Both the position numbers and the translations under genes were made by a program. Source: Mycolicibacterium wolinskyi (GTDB lineage Bacteria; Actinomycetota; Actinomycetes; Mycobacteriales; Mycobacteriaceae). Taken from it: 42,992 bases of DNA. The stretch covers positions 1 to 42,992 of the forward strand of contig NZ_LQQA01000018.1 in NCBI RefSeq assembly GCF_002101965.1, in the 5' to 3' direction. Below are positions 7,764 through 16,281 of this stretch, in pieces. How positions within the stretch are numbered: position 1 is the stretch's first letter; each line of letters starts with the position of its first letter. The notes beneath the pieces are model-generated. The model worked only from the letters and a program-made list of their open reading frames with translations, did not search any database and had not been told where the DNA came from.

Positions 7764-10205
7764 ATGGCTGACCAGGCACCTGCCCCGCGTGGGGTAAACC
7801 ACCCGGTTCGGTACCTGTGTTCGTCGTCACATCTCGTGCGGTATCTTCGGGCTGGCCAGCACCTGAACAGCCGTGATCGGAAGAGGACACTGAACCGCCG
7901 AAGAGGACATCAACGGTCCCTGACCAGCTTCATCGGGCGTCGCCGCGAGATCGACGAAGCCCGGGCCCGACTCCAGCAGTCACGATTGGTGCTTGTGCTC
8001 GGCCCCGGCGGAGTGGGCAAGACGCGGCTCGCCGAGGAAGTGGCCCTGCGCTCGGCACGGGCTTTTCGGGACTCGTATCGATGGATCGATCTGGCGTCCG
8101 TCCGAGATCCGGAGGCCTTCTCCTCCGCCGCTGCGGCCGCGATCGGCGTGACCGATCAGTCCAACCGGGCGGTGATCGACAAGATCGTCGATCACCTGCG
8201 CGATCGTCACACGTTGATCGTCCTGGACAACTGCGAGCACCTGCTCGATGCCGTTCGAGAATTCGTTGGCACAGTGCTGACCTCGGCCCCAGAGGTTCAT
8301 GTCCTCGCCACCAGTCGCGAACCGATTGGAATTGGTGGTGAGGCGACGTTCGAGTTGCCGCCGCTGAGCATCCCGACTGCGTCAACCGGTCATCAGGCAC
8401 GAACACTGGCTGTCTACGAAGCGGTCACATTGCTTGTCGAGCGAGCACAGAGCGTCGTGCCCGGGTTCAAGCTGACCGATCGCAACGCCGATGACATCGC
8501 CCAGATCTGTATGCAGCTTGACGGCATCCCACTCGCGATCGAGCTCGCCGCGGTCAGATTGCGGTCGCTGTCTCCGTCGCAGCTTGTCGAACGACTCGAT
8601 CGTCGCTTCCACCTGCTCACCGGCGGAGATCGGTTCGCGCTGCCACGGCAGCAGACACTCCGTGCGCTCATAGACTGGAGTTATGGTCTGTGTTCTCAGT
8701 CCGAACGCCTACTCTGGGCCCGACTTTCGGTGTTCCTGGGGAGCTTTGACCTCGACGCGGCGGAGACAGTCTGCAGCGACGACGCACTCGAACGCGACGA
8801 CGTCATCGAAGTTCTCGATGGATTGATCTCGAAATCACTTATCAGCGTTGACCGCTCGGGCACCACACTGAGGTATTCGCAATTGACGACGGTACGCGAG
8901 TACGGACACGAATTGCTCGGTGCCATCGGCGCGAAGAACGCCGTCTATCGCCGACACCGCGATCACTTCCTGCAGCGCACACAACGCTACGCCGAGCGCT
9001 GGTTCAGTGCGCGACAGGCCGAGCGGCTCGCAGAGTTGCGTCCCGATCACTCCAACCTCATGGCCGCCCTGGATTGGTCACTGCGTGAGGACGAACTCAA
9101 CGAAGCGGCCGCCCTCGCTGTGGCACTGCGCTACCACTGGATCGCCGGCGGCCATCTCTCAGATGGACGTATTCGTCTGGAGCGGCTATTGCAACGGTTG
9201 CCATCACCGAGTCTCGACCGGGGCAACGTCCTGTGGGTGACTGCTTGGACGGCGCTCATCCAAGGCGACCGCGAAGGGGCTCGCGCGCACCTCGATGAAT
9301 GCGCCACCGTTGCGTCGGCACTTGGCAATGATCAACTGCGGGCACATCACGACCACTGGGCCGCGCTGCACGCGCTTTTCTGCGGTCGGACCCGCGAGGC
9401 GATCGAACTCTTCGAACGAGCGCTCGCCATACACTCTGCCGTCGGCGACGTCGCGGCCGCTCTCACCGCTTCCTTCCAACTGGCGATGGCCCAAACCTAT
9501 GACGGTCAACCCGAGGCCGCCTTACGCACATGTGAGGATGTCATTCGGACCGCCAACCACCACGGCGAACAGTGGAACAAGGCGTACGCGTTATGGGTGT
9601 CGAGCGTCGCGAATTTCCACCTCGGTCGAACCGGGATCGCGGTCGACGCAGCGCGACAAGCCCTTCAGATTCAACGTGACTTCAAGGACAAGATCTGCAC
9701 TGCGCTGTCGATCGAGCTCCTTGCCTGGGGTGCCGAAGACGCTGGAGACCACTCGCATTCGGCGAAGTTGTTCGGAGCAGCCGCTGCGGTGTGGCACCGA
9801 CTCGGGACATCGGTCGCGGCATTCGGCCCACAGATCGAGCGGGACTCGCTCACGTCAACCACTCGAGTGAAGTCGGCCTTGGGTACCGCCGTTTTCGAGC
9901 GGTTGAGCGCACAGCCTGTTGGGTTCACGATCGAAGGTGCCGTCAACTTCGCGTTGGGCACGAGCGATGACAACGCATCCGTTCCGGTTCCGGGTTCGTC
10001 GCCACTGACCAAGAGGGAAGGGGAGATCGCGGCGCTCGTCGCAAAGGGGCTCAGTAACCGTGAGATCGCCGATCAGCTTGTGATCTCCCGCCGCACGGTC
10101 GACGGCCATGTCGAACGCATCCTGAACAAGCTCGGCGTCGGGTCGCGCACGCAGGTCGTGTTGTGGGTTCAGGCGAACACAGCCTCTGACGGGGAAGCGA
10201 GCTGA
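7764..10205 (+). CDS. Large ATPase (STAND-like)-TPR-LuxR transcriptional regulator
   Basis: 813 residues. Order: an arginine-rich, featureless N-terminus (1-52), the SLTSFIGRRREIDEA entry motif, Walker A GPGGVGKT at 80-87, Walker B LIVLDNCEHLL, an SREP sensor-type motif, helical TPR-like repeats in the middle, and a C-terminal LuxR helix-turn-helix (TKREGEIAALVAKGLSNREIADQLVISRRTVDGHV). These single-polypeptide signal ATPases usually bind an inducer through the repeats and activate nearby operons. Lying between the two arms of the catabolic cluster, it is the likely regulator of both (inferred). The start is uncertain: family members begin near the SLTSFIGR motif, no Shine-Dalgarno precedes 7764, and an in-frame GTG at 7836 is an alternative. 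Confidence 0.82.
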   Translation: MADQAPAPRGVNHPVRYLCSSSHLVRYLRAGQHLNSRDRKRTLNRRRGHQRSLTSFIGRRREIDEARARLQQSRLVLVLGPGGVGKTRLAEEVALRSARAFRDSYRWIDLASVRDPEAFSSAAAAAIGVTDQSNRAVIDKIVDHLRDRHTLIVLDNCEHLLDAVREFVGTVLTSAPEVHVLATSREPIGIGGEATFELPPLSIPTASTGHQARTLAVYEAVTLLVERAQSVVPGFKLTDRNADDIAQICMQLDGIPLAIELAAVRLRSLSPSQLVERLDRRFHLLTGGDRFALPRQQTLRALIDWSYGLCSQSERLLWARLSVFLGSFDLDAAETVCSDDALERDDVIEVLDGLISKSLISVDRSGTTLRYSQLTTVREYGHELLGAIGAKNAVYRRHRDHFLQRTQRYAERWFSARQAERLAELRPDHSNLMAALDWSLREDELNEAAALAVALRYHWIAGGHLSDGRIRLERLLQRLPSPSLDRGNVLWVTAWTALIQGDREGARAHLDECATVASALGNDQLRAHHDHWAALHALFCGRTREAIELFERALAIHSAVGDVAAALTASFQLAMAQTYDGQPEAALRTCEDVIRTANHHGEQWNKAYALWVSSVANFHLGRTGIAVDAARQALQIQRDFKDKICTALSIELLAWGAEDAGDHSHSAKLFGAAAAVWHRLGTSVAAFGPQIERDSLTSTTRVKSALGTAVFERLSAQPVGFTIEGAVNFALGTSDDNASVPVPGSSPLTKREGEIAALVAKGLSNREIADQLVISRRTVDGHVERILNKLGVGSRTQVVLWVQANTASDGEAS
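7880..7909. repeat. Direct repeat GAAGAGGACA x2, 20-bp period
   Basis: GAAGAGGACA occurs at 7880-7889 and again at 7900-7909, exactly two helical turns apart. It sits in the featureless 5' part of the regulator reading frame, before the conserved domain begins. This could be a tandem protein-binding site if translation really starts downstream; it could also be coding coincidence. Confidence 0.35.
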
Positions 10206-10323
10206 CCTGGCCCTGGTCCGCAGGTCGGCAGGGACGTGAACAGGTATCAACACAGGTGTTTTACCCCGTGTGCGCCGAGCTCGTGACGCGCCACTGTGGT
10301 GGGCGGGCTGCGTTAGCCGGCCC

Positions 10324-10342
10324 CGTTCGCGGCGTGCGAACG
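10324..10342. promoter_or_regulatory. Operator-like inverted repeat before the beta-lactamase-fold hydrolase
   Basis: CGTTCGC - GGCGT - GCGAACG is a perfect 7-bp dyad with a 5-base centre, 37 bases before the ATG at 10379. A second short dyad, AACAC-AG-GTGTT, lies upstream in the same 173-base gap (around 10249-10260). Either may be a regulator site for the plus-strand arm of the cluster. Confidence 0.4.
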
Positions 10343-10378
10343 AACGCGACCGCGACGAGCTGGACGAGAGGGAACACC

Positions 10379-11548
10379 ATGACATCGGCAACTTCACTTG
10401 ACGTCGGCGTCGACGTTGAACGCCTCGCGCTGCTACCCGCCGCCATCAAGGCCGATGTCGCGCAGGAGAAGTTCGACGGCGCGGTGGTGTTGGTAGCGCG
10501 CCGCGGGGAGATCGTCCTCCACGAAGCGATCGGCTACGCCGACCGAGCGGAAAAGCGGCCGGTACGACTCGATTCGGTCTTCGTCACGATGTCCATCTTC
10601 AAGGCGATGACCAATTCCGCTGTGCTACAACGTATCGACCGCGGCGAGATAGCGTTCACCACGCAGGTCCGCGAGATCATTCCCGAGTACGGGGCGGTCG
10701 GCAAAGGAAACACCACCATCGCCGACCTTCTGCTTCACAAGGCCGGCCTACCCCTGGGGGCGCCCCTGCCGCCCGAAGTGCTTGGCAGCATTCAGGCGAC
10801 GACTGCCGCGGTGTGCAGCATGGTCCCCCAGTCGGTTCCGGGGACGACCATCAGCTACTCCGCGGTGGTCGGACAGAGCGTGCTGGCAGAGATCGTCCGA
10901 CGACTCGACGGCCACACGCGGACGTTTGGACAGATCTTGAACGATGACCTGATCGAACCCCTCGGGATGGTCGACACCTCGCTCGGCTTCGGACTTCGAG
11001 CGGACCTGGCCGAGCGCGCCGTCCCGCTCGTGGTCCGCGACCGAGGACCGGCACTGTTCGCTCCGGAGCTACTTGAGGGCGTGGGCGCAGCGTCGGCCAT
11101 CGACGGTGTCGAGATACCGGCAGGGGGTGCCTACACAACGGCATATGACTGGTACAGGTTCGCAGAAGCCTGCCGCCGTGGTGGCGAACTCGACGGAACT
11201 CGAGTGTTGAGCCCCGCCATCCTGAGGCTCGCGACGACGATCGCCACGGGAGACCTGCCGAACAGTCTGTGGGACTACGCACGCGAAATGCGGGGATGGC
11301 CGGACATGCCCGCAAATCTCGGGCTCGGATTCTACGTTCGGGGAACTGGCGTCTTCCCACATGCGTTCGGACTCCTCTCCTCACCAACGACATTCGGCGG
11401 GATCGGCTCCGGGTCAAACTGCTTCTGGGTCGACCCGGAGCGCGACATCACTTATGTATTCCTGTCGGCGGGCCTAATGGAGGATTCCTACAGCTGGGAA
11501 CGCCACCAGCGATACGCCGACCTCGTGCAGTCCTCAATCATCGACTGA
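10379..11548 (+). CDS. Serine hydrolase, class C beta-lactamase/EstB-like family
   Basis: 389 residues. The SxxK catalytic motif is SIFK (Ser72, Lys75), followed by the tyrosine motif at ISYSAVVGQ and typical late motifs around GGAYTTAYDWYRFAEA and FGGIGSGSNCFWVDPE. Members are usually carboxylesterases or peptidases rather than antibiotic beta-lactamases; here an ester or lactone substrate is suggested by the neighbouring oxidoreductases. GAGAGGGA precedes the ATG at 10379 at good spacing. The longer frame from 10256 would add 41 residues covering an inverted repeat and is rejected. It lies 37 bases before the next SDR, so probably one operon with both SDRs. Confidence 0.85.
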   Translation: MTSATSLDVGVDVERLALLPAAIKADVAQEKFDGAVVLVARRGEIVLHEAIGYADRAEKRPVRLDSVFVTMSIFKAMTNSAVLQRIDRGEIAFTTQVREIIPEYGAVGKGNTTIADLLLHKAGLPLGAPLPPEVLGSIQATTAAVCSMVPQSVPGTTISYSAVVGQSVLAEIVRRLDGHTRTFGQILNDDLIEPLGMVDTSLGFGLRADLAERAVPLVVRDRGPALFAPELLEGVGAASAIDGVEIPAGGAYTTAYDWYRFAEACRRGGELDGTRVLSPAILRLATTIATGDLPNSLWDYAREMRGWPDMPANLGLGFYVRGTGVFPHAFGLLSSPTTFGGIGSGSNCFWVDPERDITYVFLSAGLMEDSYSWERHQRYADLVQSSIID

Positions 11549-11585
11549 ACGTCGATCCACTCAGGTCGTGTGGAAGGAGGCATTC

Positions 11586-12398
11586 ATGACTGCTGGCGAG
11601 TTTGCCGGCAAGGCCGGCCTCGTCACGGGCTCCGCCGGCGGCATTGGCCGCGCCTCGGCGGTCGCGTTCGGCCGGCTCGGCGCCAGTGTCGTGGTGGCCG
11701 ACCTGGAACGTTCCCGTGCAGAAGCACTTCACACTGTTGCGTTGGTGGAAGAGGCGGGCGGGACAGCCACGTTCGTCGCTGTGGACGTCACAAGTGCCGA
11801 ATCAGTGGAAAACCTGGTCGATTCGACCTTTTCGCATTTCGGGCGCGTGGACTTCGCACACAACAACGCCGGCATCGGGAGCTTTGGCTTCACCGCAGAC
11901 GTGTCCGAAGAGGAGTTCGACCGCGTTGTCGCTGTCGATCTCAAGGGAGTCTGGCTGTGCATGAAATACGAGATCCTCCACATGACGCGACATGGCGGCG
12001 GCACCATCGTGAACACCGCGTCGGAGTCGGGGCTGGTGGGAAGTCTGCTGACCGGCCCTTATGTCGCGGCCAAGCACGGCGTGGTGGGATTGACCAAGAC
12101 CGCGGCTGGCGAATACGCCAACATGGGGGTCCGGATCAATGCGGTCGCACCGGGAGCGATAGAAACGCCGCTGGTAGCTCCCCTGTCAGCGGTTGAGCGC
12201 AGCCATCTGATGGCGCCTCAGCCCTTGCAGCGGTTCGGTACCCCTGAGGAAGTGGCCGAGGCCGTCGTCTGGTTGTCCTCGAAACGGAGCTCATTCGTGG
12301 TGGGCACCGTGCTCGCAATCGATGGTGGAGCAACGGCAAACGCGCAGTCCTACGACCCGGCAAGCAGCCCATCGCCTGACGTGCTCCCACAGACGTGA
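11586..12398 (+). CDS. Short-chain dehydrogenase/reductase
   Basis: 270 residues, classical SDR. The cofactor motif TGSAGGIG is at about 14-21, VDV after beta-4, NNAG at about 93-96, catalytic Ser in SESGLVG and YVAAK. The aspartate in VVADLERS favours NAD(H). It oxidises or reduces an alcohol/ketone pair; in this cluster it may generate or remove the ketone used by the BVMO (inferred). The start is set by a strong GGAAGGAGG five bases before the ATG at 11586. The next SDR follows after 23 bases. Confidence 0.9.
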   Translation: MTAGEFAGKAGLVTGSAGGIGRASAVAFGRLGASVVVADLERSRAEALHTVALVEEAGGTATFVAVDVTSAESVENLVDSTFSHFGRVDFAHNNAGIGSFGFTADVSEEEFDRVVAVDLKGVWLCMKYEILHMTRHGGGTIVNTASESGLVGSLLTGPYVAAKHGVVGLTKTAAGEYANMGVRINAVAPGAIETPLVAPLSAVERSHLMAPQPLQRFGTPEEVAEAVVWLSSKRSSFVVGTVLAIDGGATANAQSYDPASSPSPDVLPQT

Positions 12399-12421
12399 CT
12401 GATTCGAGAATGGAGTAACCA

Positions 12422-13267
12422 GTGGCCCGAACTCCTGACAAGGTGGTGTTGATCACCGGCGCCGCACGTGGACAGGGACGTTCCCACGCCATCAAGCTGG
12501 CCGAAGAAGGCGCCGACATCATCGCAGTCGATGTGTGTGCCGATATCGCCACCGCACCATACGGTTTGGGGACACCCGACGACCTCGCGCACACGGTCAG
12601 GGATGTGGAGTCTCTCGGACGCCGAGCGATGGGACGCGTCGTCGATGTCCGCCACTTGAGCGAATTGCAAGATACGGTTCGCGAGGCCGTGGATTTGTTC
12701 GGTCCTATCGACATCGTCGTTGCCAATGCCGGCATCACAAGCTTCGCTTCTGCCCTGGACATCGACGAGGCCGACTGGCAGACCGTGCTCGACATCAATC
12801 TGACGGGCGTCTGGAAAACCGTAAAGGCAGTTGCGCCGTCCATGATCGAACACGGACGGGGCGGATCAATCATCCTGACCAGTTCCTTGGCCGGCTTGAT
12901 CGCCTTTCCCAACCTAGCCCACTACGTTGCGGCCAAACACGGCGTCACCGGCCTGATGAGGGCATTGGCAATCGAATTGGCGCCGCACGGTATCCGGGTG
13001 AATTCGGTACATCCCGCCAACGTGGACACGCCTATGGTGTCCAATCCCGCAACCCTGGCGCTGTTCACTGGCGGGCGAAGTACCGAACGGGACGACGCAG
13101 CCGTAATCATGGCCGGTATGAACGCACTCCCGGTGCCGTGGGTCGATCCAATCGACGTCTCTAACGCAGTGCTATACCTAGCTTCGGACGAAAGCCGGTA
13201 CATCACCGGTACGACGACAGTCATCGACGCGGGAGCCGCCGCCCCGTTCAAACTCCCGCACTCTTGA
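12422..13267 (+). CDS. Mycofactocin-coupled SDR (carveol dehydrogenase-like)
   Basis: 281 residues, GTG start. It has TGAARGQG, then AVDVCADIATAPYGLGTPDDLAHTVRDVESLGRR, an insertion after beta-2 that marks the mycofactocin-coupled SDR subfamily (carveol dehydrogenase type), then VANAGI, SSLAG and YVAAK. Members of this subfamily hold NAD so tightly that it does not exchange and pass electrons to the peptide-derived cofactor mycofactocin. Rhodococcus carveol dehydrogenase is the model and works with a BVMO and a lactone hydrolase on monoterpenes, the same enzyme set as here. No mycofactocin biosynthesis genes lie in the window. Last gene of the plus-strand arm; no clear hairpin follows in 13268-13381. 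Confidence 0.88.
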   Translation: MARTPDKVVLITGAARGQGRSHAIKLAEEGADIIAVDVCADIATAPYGLGTPDDLAHTVRDVESLGRRAMGRVVDVRHLSELQDTVREAVDLFGPIDIVVANAGITSFASALDIDEADWQTVLDINLTGVWKTVKAVAPSMIEHGRGGSIILTSSLAGLIAFPNLAHYVAAKHGVTGLMRALAIELAPHGIRVNSVHPANVDTPMVSNPATLALFTGGRSTERDDAAVIMAGMNALPVPWVDPIDVSNAVLYLASDESRYITGTTTVIDAGAAAPFKLPHS

Positions 13268-13381
13268 GGCAGGCACATTGCTTGGCACCGGCACCCAGGT
13301 CACCCACGCGTTCAGCCAAGTTCTCACCCTGCTAAACGGGAATCATAACCGTGACGAACGAACCGTAAATGAGGTTGCGCA

Positions 13382-13687
13382 CTAAGTCAGCACTTTGTAC
13401 CCGAGCAAGAAAAAGCCCGTCAGGCATAGACCGCACGCGAGCACGATCGTCGGCATCAGCACCATCTGATCGAGTTCGTCGGGGTCGAACACCTCGTCAT
13501 CGTCGATCTGCCCGAAGAACACCCGGGCCACCGCGGTTCGGCGGAACGCGAACATCCGGCGCCGCATGCGATCGGAATCGGCCCTGCGTCCGATGAACAG
13601 CCGCAGCGCGATGCCGAAGGCGAACACCAGCACAGCCGCTGCCAGCAGCAGCGATCCGACGATTACCTGCGGACTCGGCAAACACAC
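13382..13687 (-). CDS. Small two-TM membrane protein of unknown function
   Basis: 101 residues. Two hydrophobic spans (about 8-31 and 79-99) flank a charged loop with arginine-rich RRADSDRMRRRMFAFRR and acidic DDDEVFDPDELDQ. I do not recognise the family. The start is GTG at 13687 (a nearby in-frame TTG is also possible). It lies alone on the minus strand between the catabolic cluster and the LLM/GNAT pair; a perfect GGTGTC-T-GACACC dyad (13696-13708) lies just upstream. Confidence 0.6.
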   Translation of the reverse strand: MCLPSPQVIVGSLLLAAAVLVFAFGIALRLFIGRRADSDRMRRRMFAFRRTAVARVFFGQIDDDEVFDPDELDQMVLMPTIVLACGLCLTGFFLLGYKVLT

Positions 13688-13735
13688 CCCCAGCCGGTGT
13701 CTGACACCTTCGGGTCAGCCTATAGGCCAAAGCTG

Positions 13736-14839
13736 TCAAAGACCCCAGCGCTTGGCGATCAATTCGTGTGATCGCAGCCGATCTTCGTGGTGGTGTGTGA
13801 CCGACGTGACGACGAGTTCGTCGGCACGGGTGAGGCGTTGCAGCGCTTCGAGCCGGTCGGCCACCTGGTCCGGATCGCCGACGAATTGCGTTGCCGTGCG
13901 GTCTCGCACCACCTCGCGTTGTTCGTCGGTCAGCGGTGGTAGATCGGCCGAATCGGGGTACGGCACGGCGCCGTCGCCGGCGCGGATCGAGTACACCCAG
14001 TGGCCGTATCCGGCGGCGAGCCGGCGTGCGGTGGATTCGTCGTCGGCAACCACGATGTCGGCCGACACCACGACATACGGCTCGGACAGGAACGGCGAAG
14101 GCGTGAAACCGTTGCGGTACACCTCGATTGCCTCAAGCGCGGTGGCCGGCGTGATGTGATAGCTCGCGACGAACGGCAATCCCCGCGCGGCGGCGACCCT
14201 CGCGCTCTGCCCCTTGCTGCTGCCGAATACCCACGGGGTCAGTCCGGCTCCCGCACCCGGAACCGCCGTCCCCACTTCGTAATCACCGTTCAGCATCGCC
14301 AGAATGTCGTCGACCTGATCGGCGAAATCCGGTGCGACCGCTTCCGGTTGCTGCAACACCGCCATCCGGGCCCGCAACCGCGGATTGCGCAACAACGCTC
14401 CGATGTCGAACGGCGCGGGAACCACGACACCGTCGATTTCCTGCCATTCGCGCGGTGGTTTCGGCTCTTTCGGCTTCTCGCGCGCGGCCTCGGCGCGGCG
14501 CTGACCGGACCGTCCCACCCCCAGATCGATGCGCCCGGGATGGAACGCCGCAAGCGTGCCGAAACTCTCGACGACCGCAACCGCGGTGGTGTGCCCGAGT
14601 TGGACTGCGGCGGTACCGACACGGATCCGTTCGGTTGTCGCCGCGATCTGACCGACGAGGACCGCCGGAGATGAACTCGCGACCGCGACGAAGTGATGCT
14701 CGGCAACCCAATACCGTTTGTAGCCCCACTGTTCGGCGTGCTGGGCGAGGTCCACGGTATTGCGTAGCGCGGTCGCGGCGTCGCTGCCCGCACTGATCGG
14801 GGCGAGGTCGAGGATCGACAGCGGCACGTTCACGGTCAT
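13736..14839 (-). CDS. Luciferase-like (LLM class) flavin-dependent oxidoreductase
   Basis: 367 residues. The N-terminus LSILDLAPISAGSDAATALRNTVDLAQHAEQWGYKRYWVAEHH and RIRVGTAAVQLGH are typical of the LLM subgroup related to bacterial luciferase alpha chains. The TIM-barrel core continues with FGTLAAFHPGRIDLGVGR and VFGSSKGQSARVAAARGLPFVAS. It probably binds FMN or F420; the reaction is unknown. The ATG overlaps the GNAT stop by four bases (ATGA), so the two genes are co-translated. Confidence 0.85.
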   Translation of the reverse strand: MTVNVPLSILDLAPISAGSDAATALRNTVDLAQHAEQWGYKRYWVAEHHFVAVASSSPAVLVGQIAATTERIRVGTAAVQLGHTTAVAVVESFGTLAAFHPGRIDLGVGRSGQRRAEAAREKPKEPKPPREWQEIDGVVVPAPFDIGALLRNPRLRARMAVLQQPEAVAPDFADQVDDILAMLNGDYEVGTAVPGAGAGLTPWVFGSSKGQSARVAAARGLPFVASYHITPATALEAIEVYRNGFTPSPFLSEPYVVVSADIVVADDESTARRLAAGYGHWVYSIRAGDGAVPYPDSADLPPLTDEQREVVRDRTATQFVGDPDQVADRLEALQRLTRADELVVTSVTHHHEDRLRSHELIAKRWGL

Positions 14840-15324
14840 GCCAGCACCTTCTCGAACGCGATCGGAAAGACCGTGCCCTCACCTTCGGCCGGCAGTGGCT
14901 CACGGAGCCGGGTGTAGCCGGCAGACGCATAGAGCGCCTCGGCTTCTGGCTGGAGATGGCCCGTCGTCAGGTACACGCGCCGATAACCGCGAGCGGTGAT
15001 CTCGGCTTCCAGGTGGCCGAGCAGCGCCTTGGCCAGGCCGCGCTGCCGATGACCGGCCGCGGTCCAGATCCGTTTGAGTTCAGCCGTCTCGTCATCGAAC
15101 CGCTGAAACGCACCGCCGGTTACCGGGTCGCCGTCGAGCAGCCCGATGAACAGTCCACCGCCGGGCGGCGCGAACTCATGTGCGGGCTGGCTGTCCAGCC
15201 ACGTCCGGACCCGCTCGACAGTGCCGCCGTAACGGCCCGAGTACTCCACGGCCAGCTCGGCCAGCAGCGGTTCGGCCAGTGGATCGCCCAGGCCGACCGC
15301 GACAAACTGCACGGGTCCAGACAT
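14836..15324 (-). CDS. GNAT-family N-acetyltransferase
   Basis: 162 residues. The acetyl-CoA binding motif A reads IWTAAGHRQRGLAKALLGHLEAEI (R/Q-x-x-G-x-A type), followed by GYRRVYLTTGHLQPEAEALYASAGY. The acceptor is unknown. The ATG at 15324 is preferred to 15366, which adds 14 residues in the divergent promoter region. First gene of a two-gene operon with the LLM enzyme; an AraC regulator is transcribed divergently. Confidence 0.86.
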   Translation of the reverse strand: MSGPVQFVAVGLGDPLAEPLLAELAVEYSGRYGGTVERVRTWLDSQPAHEFAPPGGGLFIGLLDGDPVTGGAFQRFDDETAELKRIWTAAGHRQRGLAKALLGHLEAEITARGYRRVYLTTGHLQPEAEALYASAGYTRLREPLPAEGEGTVFPIAFEKVLA

Positions 15325-15368
15325 CACCACCGTTTTTATACCCACGGCACATTCAACGCCGAGCAATC

Positions 15369-15383
15369 GTCGGTATGCCCGAC
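15369..15383. promoter_or_regulatory. Small dyad in the GNAT/AraC divergent region
   Basis: GTCGG-TATGC-CCGAC is a 5-bp perfect inverted repeat in the 109-base gap between the divergent GNAT and AraC-family genes. It is a possible regulator site but short enough to occur by chance. Confidence 0.25.
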
Positions 15384-15433
15384 AAGCTCAGCATGATTTG
15401 AAATTTGCCCAGGTCGGGTCAGAATTGTTGCTG

Positions 15434-16279
15434 ATGGCCCGATCGGTCTGGGACGGAAAGCGTCCGCGCACACCGCGCACGATGCTGTCCAACACCGGGT
15501 TCACTGCGGGAGGCGTGGACTTCTGGTTCGTGTCCGAGCGCATCGCGGCACCCACCGACTGGTGTTTCGAAGAGCCCCACCACGTCGTGGTCGTACACCG
15601 CGGCGGCCGGATGCGATCCATGGAGATCGAGTTCGAGCGTGGCCCGTCGGGCCGCACCGTGCCGCAGGTCGGTGACGTATGGGTGATCCCCGCCGGGCAC
15701 CGCTACGCCGCGCTCGCGCAGGGCAACACGGTGCAATTCTGCGAGCTCAGCATCCCGACGGCACTACTCGGCGACCGCGAGCTCACGCCACGCATCAGGC
15801 ATCGCGATCCGCTCGTCCACCAGCTGATCGAGCGGATGGGCACCGCCGTCGGCCGCACGGATATCTTCGCGCGATTGTTCACGGACTCGTTGGCCGAGAC
15901 GTTGCGGTTACACCTGACCGACCAGTTCGCGGTCCTACGCCCCACGCGAGCCGGCGGCCTGAGCCGGGCGGCCCGCAGCAGACTGATGGAGTACCTCGAC
16001 GACAGCCTGGATTCCGAGATCACCCTCACCACACTGGCCGAGCTCACCGACATGACGGTCGCCGATTTCACCAAGGCGTTCACGGCGGCCTTCAACACCA
16101 CGCCGTACCAGTTCGTCCTCGACCGCCGGATCGCGCGGGCGAAGACAATGTTGGCCACCACCACGGTGTCGGTCACGGATATCAGCACCGCAGTGGGCTT
16201 CTCGACGCCAAGCCACTTCGCCACGACGTTCAAGAATCGTGTCGGTGTGACGCCGAGCGACTATCGCCGCAACGCCTGA
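15434..16279 (+). CDS. AraC-family transcriptional regulator
   Basis: 281 residues. The N-terminal half is a cupin-like sensing domain (CFEEPHHVVVVHRGGRMRSMEIE, GDVWVIPAGHRYAAL). The C-terminal half is the double helix-turn-helix of AraC/XylS: LAELTDMTVADFTKAFTAAFNTTPYQFVLDRRIARAKTMLATTTVSVTDISTAVGFSTPSHFATTFKNRVGVTPSDYR. Being divergent from the GNAT-LLM pair, it probably regulates it. The start is not certain: ATG at 15434 is used, but an in-frame TTG at 15398 adds 12 residues; neither has a clear ribosome-binding site. It converges on the HNH gene with a 2-base gap. Confidence 0.87.
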   Translation: MARSVWDGKRPRTPRTMLSNTGFTAGGVDFWFVSERIAAPTDWCFEEPHHVVVVHRGGRMRSMEIEFERGPSGRTVPQVGDVWVIPAGHRYAALAQGNTVQFCELSIPTALLGDRELTPRIRHRDPLVHQLIERMGTAVGRTDIFARLFTDSLAETLRLHLTDQFAVLRPTRAGGLSRAARSRLMEYLDDSLDSEITLTTLAELTDMTVADFTKAFTAAFNTTPYQFVLDRRIARAKTMLATTTVSVTDISTAVGFSTPSHFATTFKNRVGVTPSDYRRNA

Positions 16280-16281
16280 CC

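Noticed and set aside
10379..11548. Antibiotic beta-lactamase (class C) interpretation
   Set aside because: SxxK and Tyr motifs are shared with EstB-type esterases; no signal peptide is seen and the cluster context is catabolic.
13268..13381. Gap after the mycofactocin SDR checked for a terminator or small RNA
   Set aside because: No convincing stem-loop or T-run found; nothing supported.
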